DNA from: JAJTFW01 sp903922455
GTDB lineage: Bacteria; Bacteroidota; Bacteroidia; AKYH767-A; OLB10
Length of the DNA: 64,000 nt
Direction of reading: 5' to 3'
NCBI GenBank assembly: GCA_943329665.2
Contig: CALQEU020000018.1
Span: forward strand, 1-64,000
The translations under genes and the position numbers were made by a program. The notes beneath the pieces were generated by a model, which saw nothing but the letters and a program-made list of their open reading frames with translations, searched no databases and was not told the DNA's origin. Positions 63,241 through 64,000 of the stretch are shown here, piece by piece (position 1 is the first letter of the stretch; each line of letters begins with the position of its first letter).

Positions 63241-64000
63241 ATGAAAAAACTTATCTTAAAAATGACTACTGCAGCAGCTATGCTTGTTGCTATGTCTAAT
63301 GTGAGCAATGCTCAAAACAATTTGGGAGCCGATTGCGGTTGTCCAACGGTATCTTCAAGACCAGTAGTGAATCTTGGATTACGCGCTGATGTGAATGGTA
63401 ACTTAACTGATGTTAATACAATTTTGTATTGCGATACAATTTATACCATTGGTGCTGCAGGAAACGTAGCTCAAAAAATTTATGTTTCTAGTGGAAAAAC
63501 GTTAACTGTTAATCCAGGAACAGTAGTTAAAACTTATGATACCAACGTAAACTCTGCAGCTAGTTCATTGGTTGTTACAAGAGGTGGTAAAATTAATGCA
63601 GCAGGTTCTCCAACTTGTGGTATTGTATTTACTTCTATTCTTGATAACATGGATGGAACACACCCAATCGGAAATCGTGGCGAATGGGGTGGTGTAGTAG
63701 TGATGGGTAATGCACAAGTAAATAGAATTGCTCAAACGGGTGCACCAACAAGTACACTTGACGGTGAAATGTTTATGGAAGGTTTACCAGTAGGAGATGC
63801 TCGTTCTATCTTTGGTGGTGGAGCTACTTATAACAACAATGACAATTCTGGTGTGTTGAAATATGTATCTATTCGTTTTGCAGGTGTTACAATTGCAGCA
63901 AACGTGGAATTAAACGGATTGTCTTTAGGTGCAGTTGGAAGTGGAACTACTATCGAGAATATCGAGATCATATCTAATGATGATGATGGTATCGAATTCT
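63241..64000 (+). CDS. Secreted beta-strand-rich protein, cut by the window end
   Basis: Partial: 253 codons with no stop before the window edge. A signal peptide ends NVSNAQ. The mature part begins with GADCGCPTVSSRPVVNL, then short regular strands with Asn/Gly turns (KIYVSSGKTLTVNPGTVVK, LVVTRGGKINAAGSPTCG, RGEWGGVVVMGNAQVN and IENIEIISNDDDGIEF), as in right-handed beta-helix surface proteins of Bacteroidota. A T9SS domain may follow outside the window. Function unknown. Confidence 0.8.
   Translation, partial: MKKLILKMTTAAAMLVAMSNVSNAQNNLGADCGCPTVSSRPVVNLGLRADVNGNLTDVNTILYCDTIYTIGAAGNVAQKIYVSSGKTLTVNPGTVVKTYDTNVNSAASSLVVTRGGKINAAGSPTCGIVFTSILDNMDGTHPIGNRGEWGGVVVMGNAQVNRIAQTGAPTSTLDGEMFMEGLPVGDARSIFGGGATYNNNDNSGVLKYVSIRFAGVTIAANVELNGLSLGAVGSGTTIENIEIISNDDDGIEF

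Overview
The window is AT-rich bacterial DNA and almost certainly comes from a member of the Bacteroidota. The evidence is: type IX secretion (T9SS) C-terminal sorting domains with the YPNP signature, Bacteroidota-type promoters with a -7 box TANNTTTG, few Shine-Dalgarno sites, DUF4270 and DUF5777 proteins, a DnaJ-like protein and PurF of the Bacteroidota type, and the short glycogen-synthase form found in this phylum. A Flavobacteriales-like lineage is plausible but not proven. No rRNA, tRNA, complete insertion sequence or CRISPR array was seen.

Layout. 1-0.3 kb: five copies of a short palindrome. 0.4-2.9 kb: an aldehyde dehydrogenase followed by a catalytically dead ALDH-like partner (a split ALDH16-like pair). 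3.2-5.1 kb: purF. 5.2-7.0 kb: two small c-type-cytochrome-like exported proteins and a DUF5777 barrel. 7.2-21.8 kb: a catabolic stretch holding the 3-hydroxyanthranilate (kynurenine) branch, namely ACMSD, an aminomuconate-semialdehyde-type dehydrogenase, an SDR protein and 3-hydroxyanthranilate dioxygenase. A lysine-pathway ALDH7 dehydrogenase, a GxxExxY gene, a helicase, an aldose-epimerase-like gene, a secreted nuclease and several gene remnants are interleaved with it. 21.9-30.1 kb: housekeeping (flippase-like membrane protein, scpA, rseP, dxr, J-domain protein). 30.2-35.4 kb: a four-CHRD T9SS protein with an interrupted sorting domain, an MbnP/MbnH pair and a truncated hemoglobin. 35.6-43.7 kb: AtpI-like and AtpZ proteins with a bactofilin, dusB, a CPBP protease, glycogen synthase, a DUF4270 lipoprotein and glmS. 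43.7-52.5 kb: an exopolysaccharide cluster on the minus strand (flippase, four sulfotransferase domains in three genes, polymerase, GH5 enzyme, glycosyltransferase), which suggests a sulfated glycan. 53.1-63.0 kb: a plus-strand surface locus of four paralogous secreted proteins, a TonB-dependent receptor and a FISUMP lipoprotein. 63.2 kb to the end: the start of another secreted protein, cut by the window edge.

The most interesting items are the paralog/TonB-receptor surface locus; the sulfotransferase cluster with a two-domain fusion; 103-bp direct repeats copying the 3' end of the ALDH gene around a Cache lipoprotein and a Fic remnant; an in-frame amber codon that cuts off a T9SS sorting domain; and the MbnP/MbnH pair. 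All functional assignments rest on reading translated sequence and recognising families; no database search was run.
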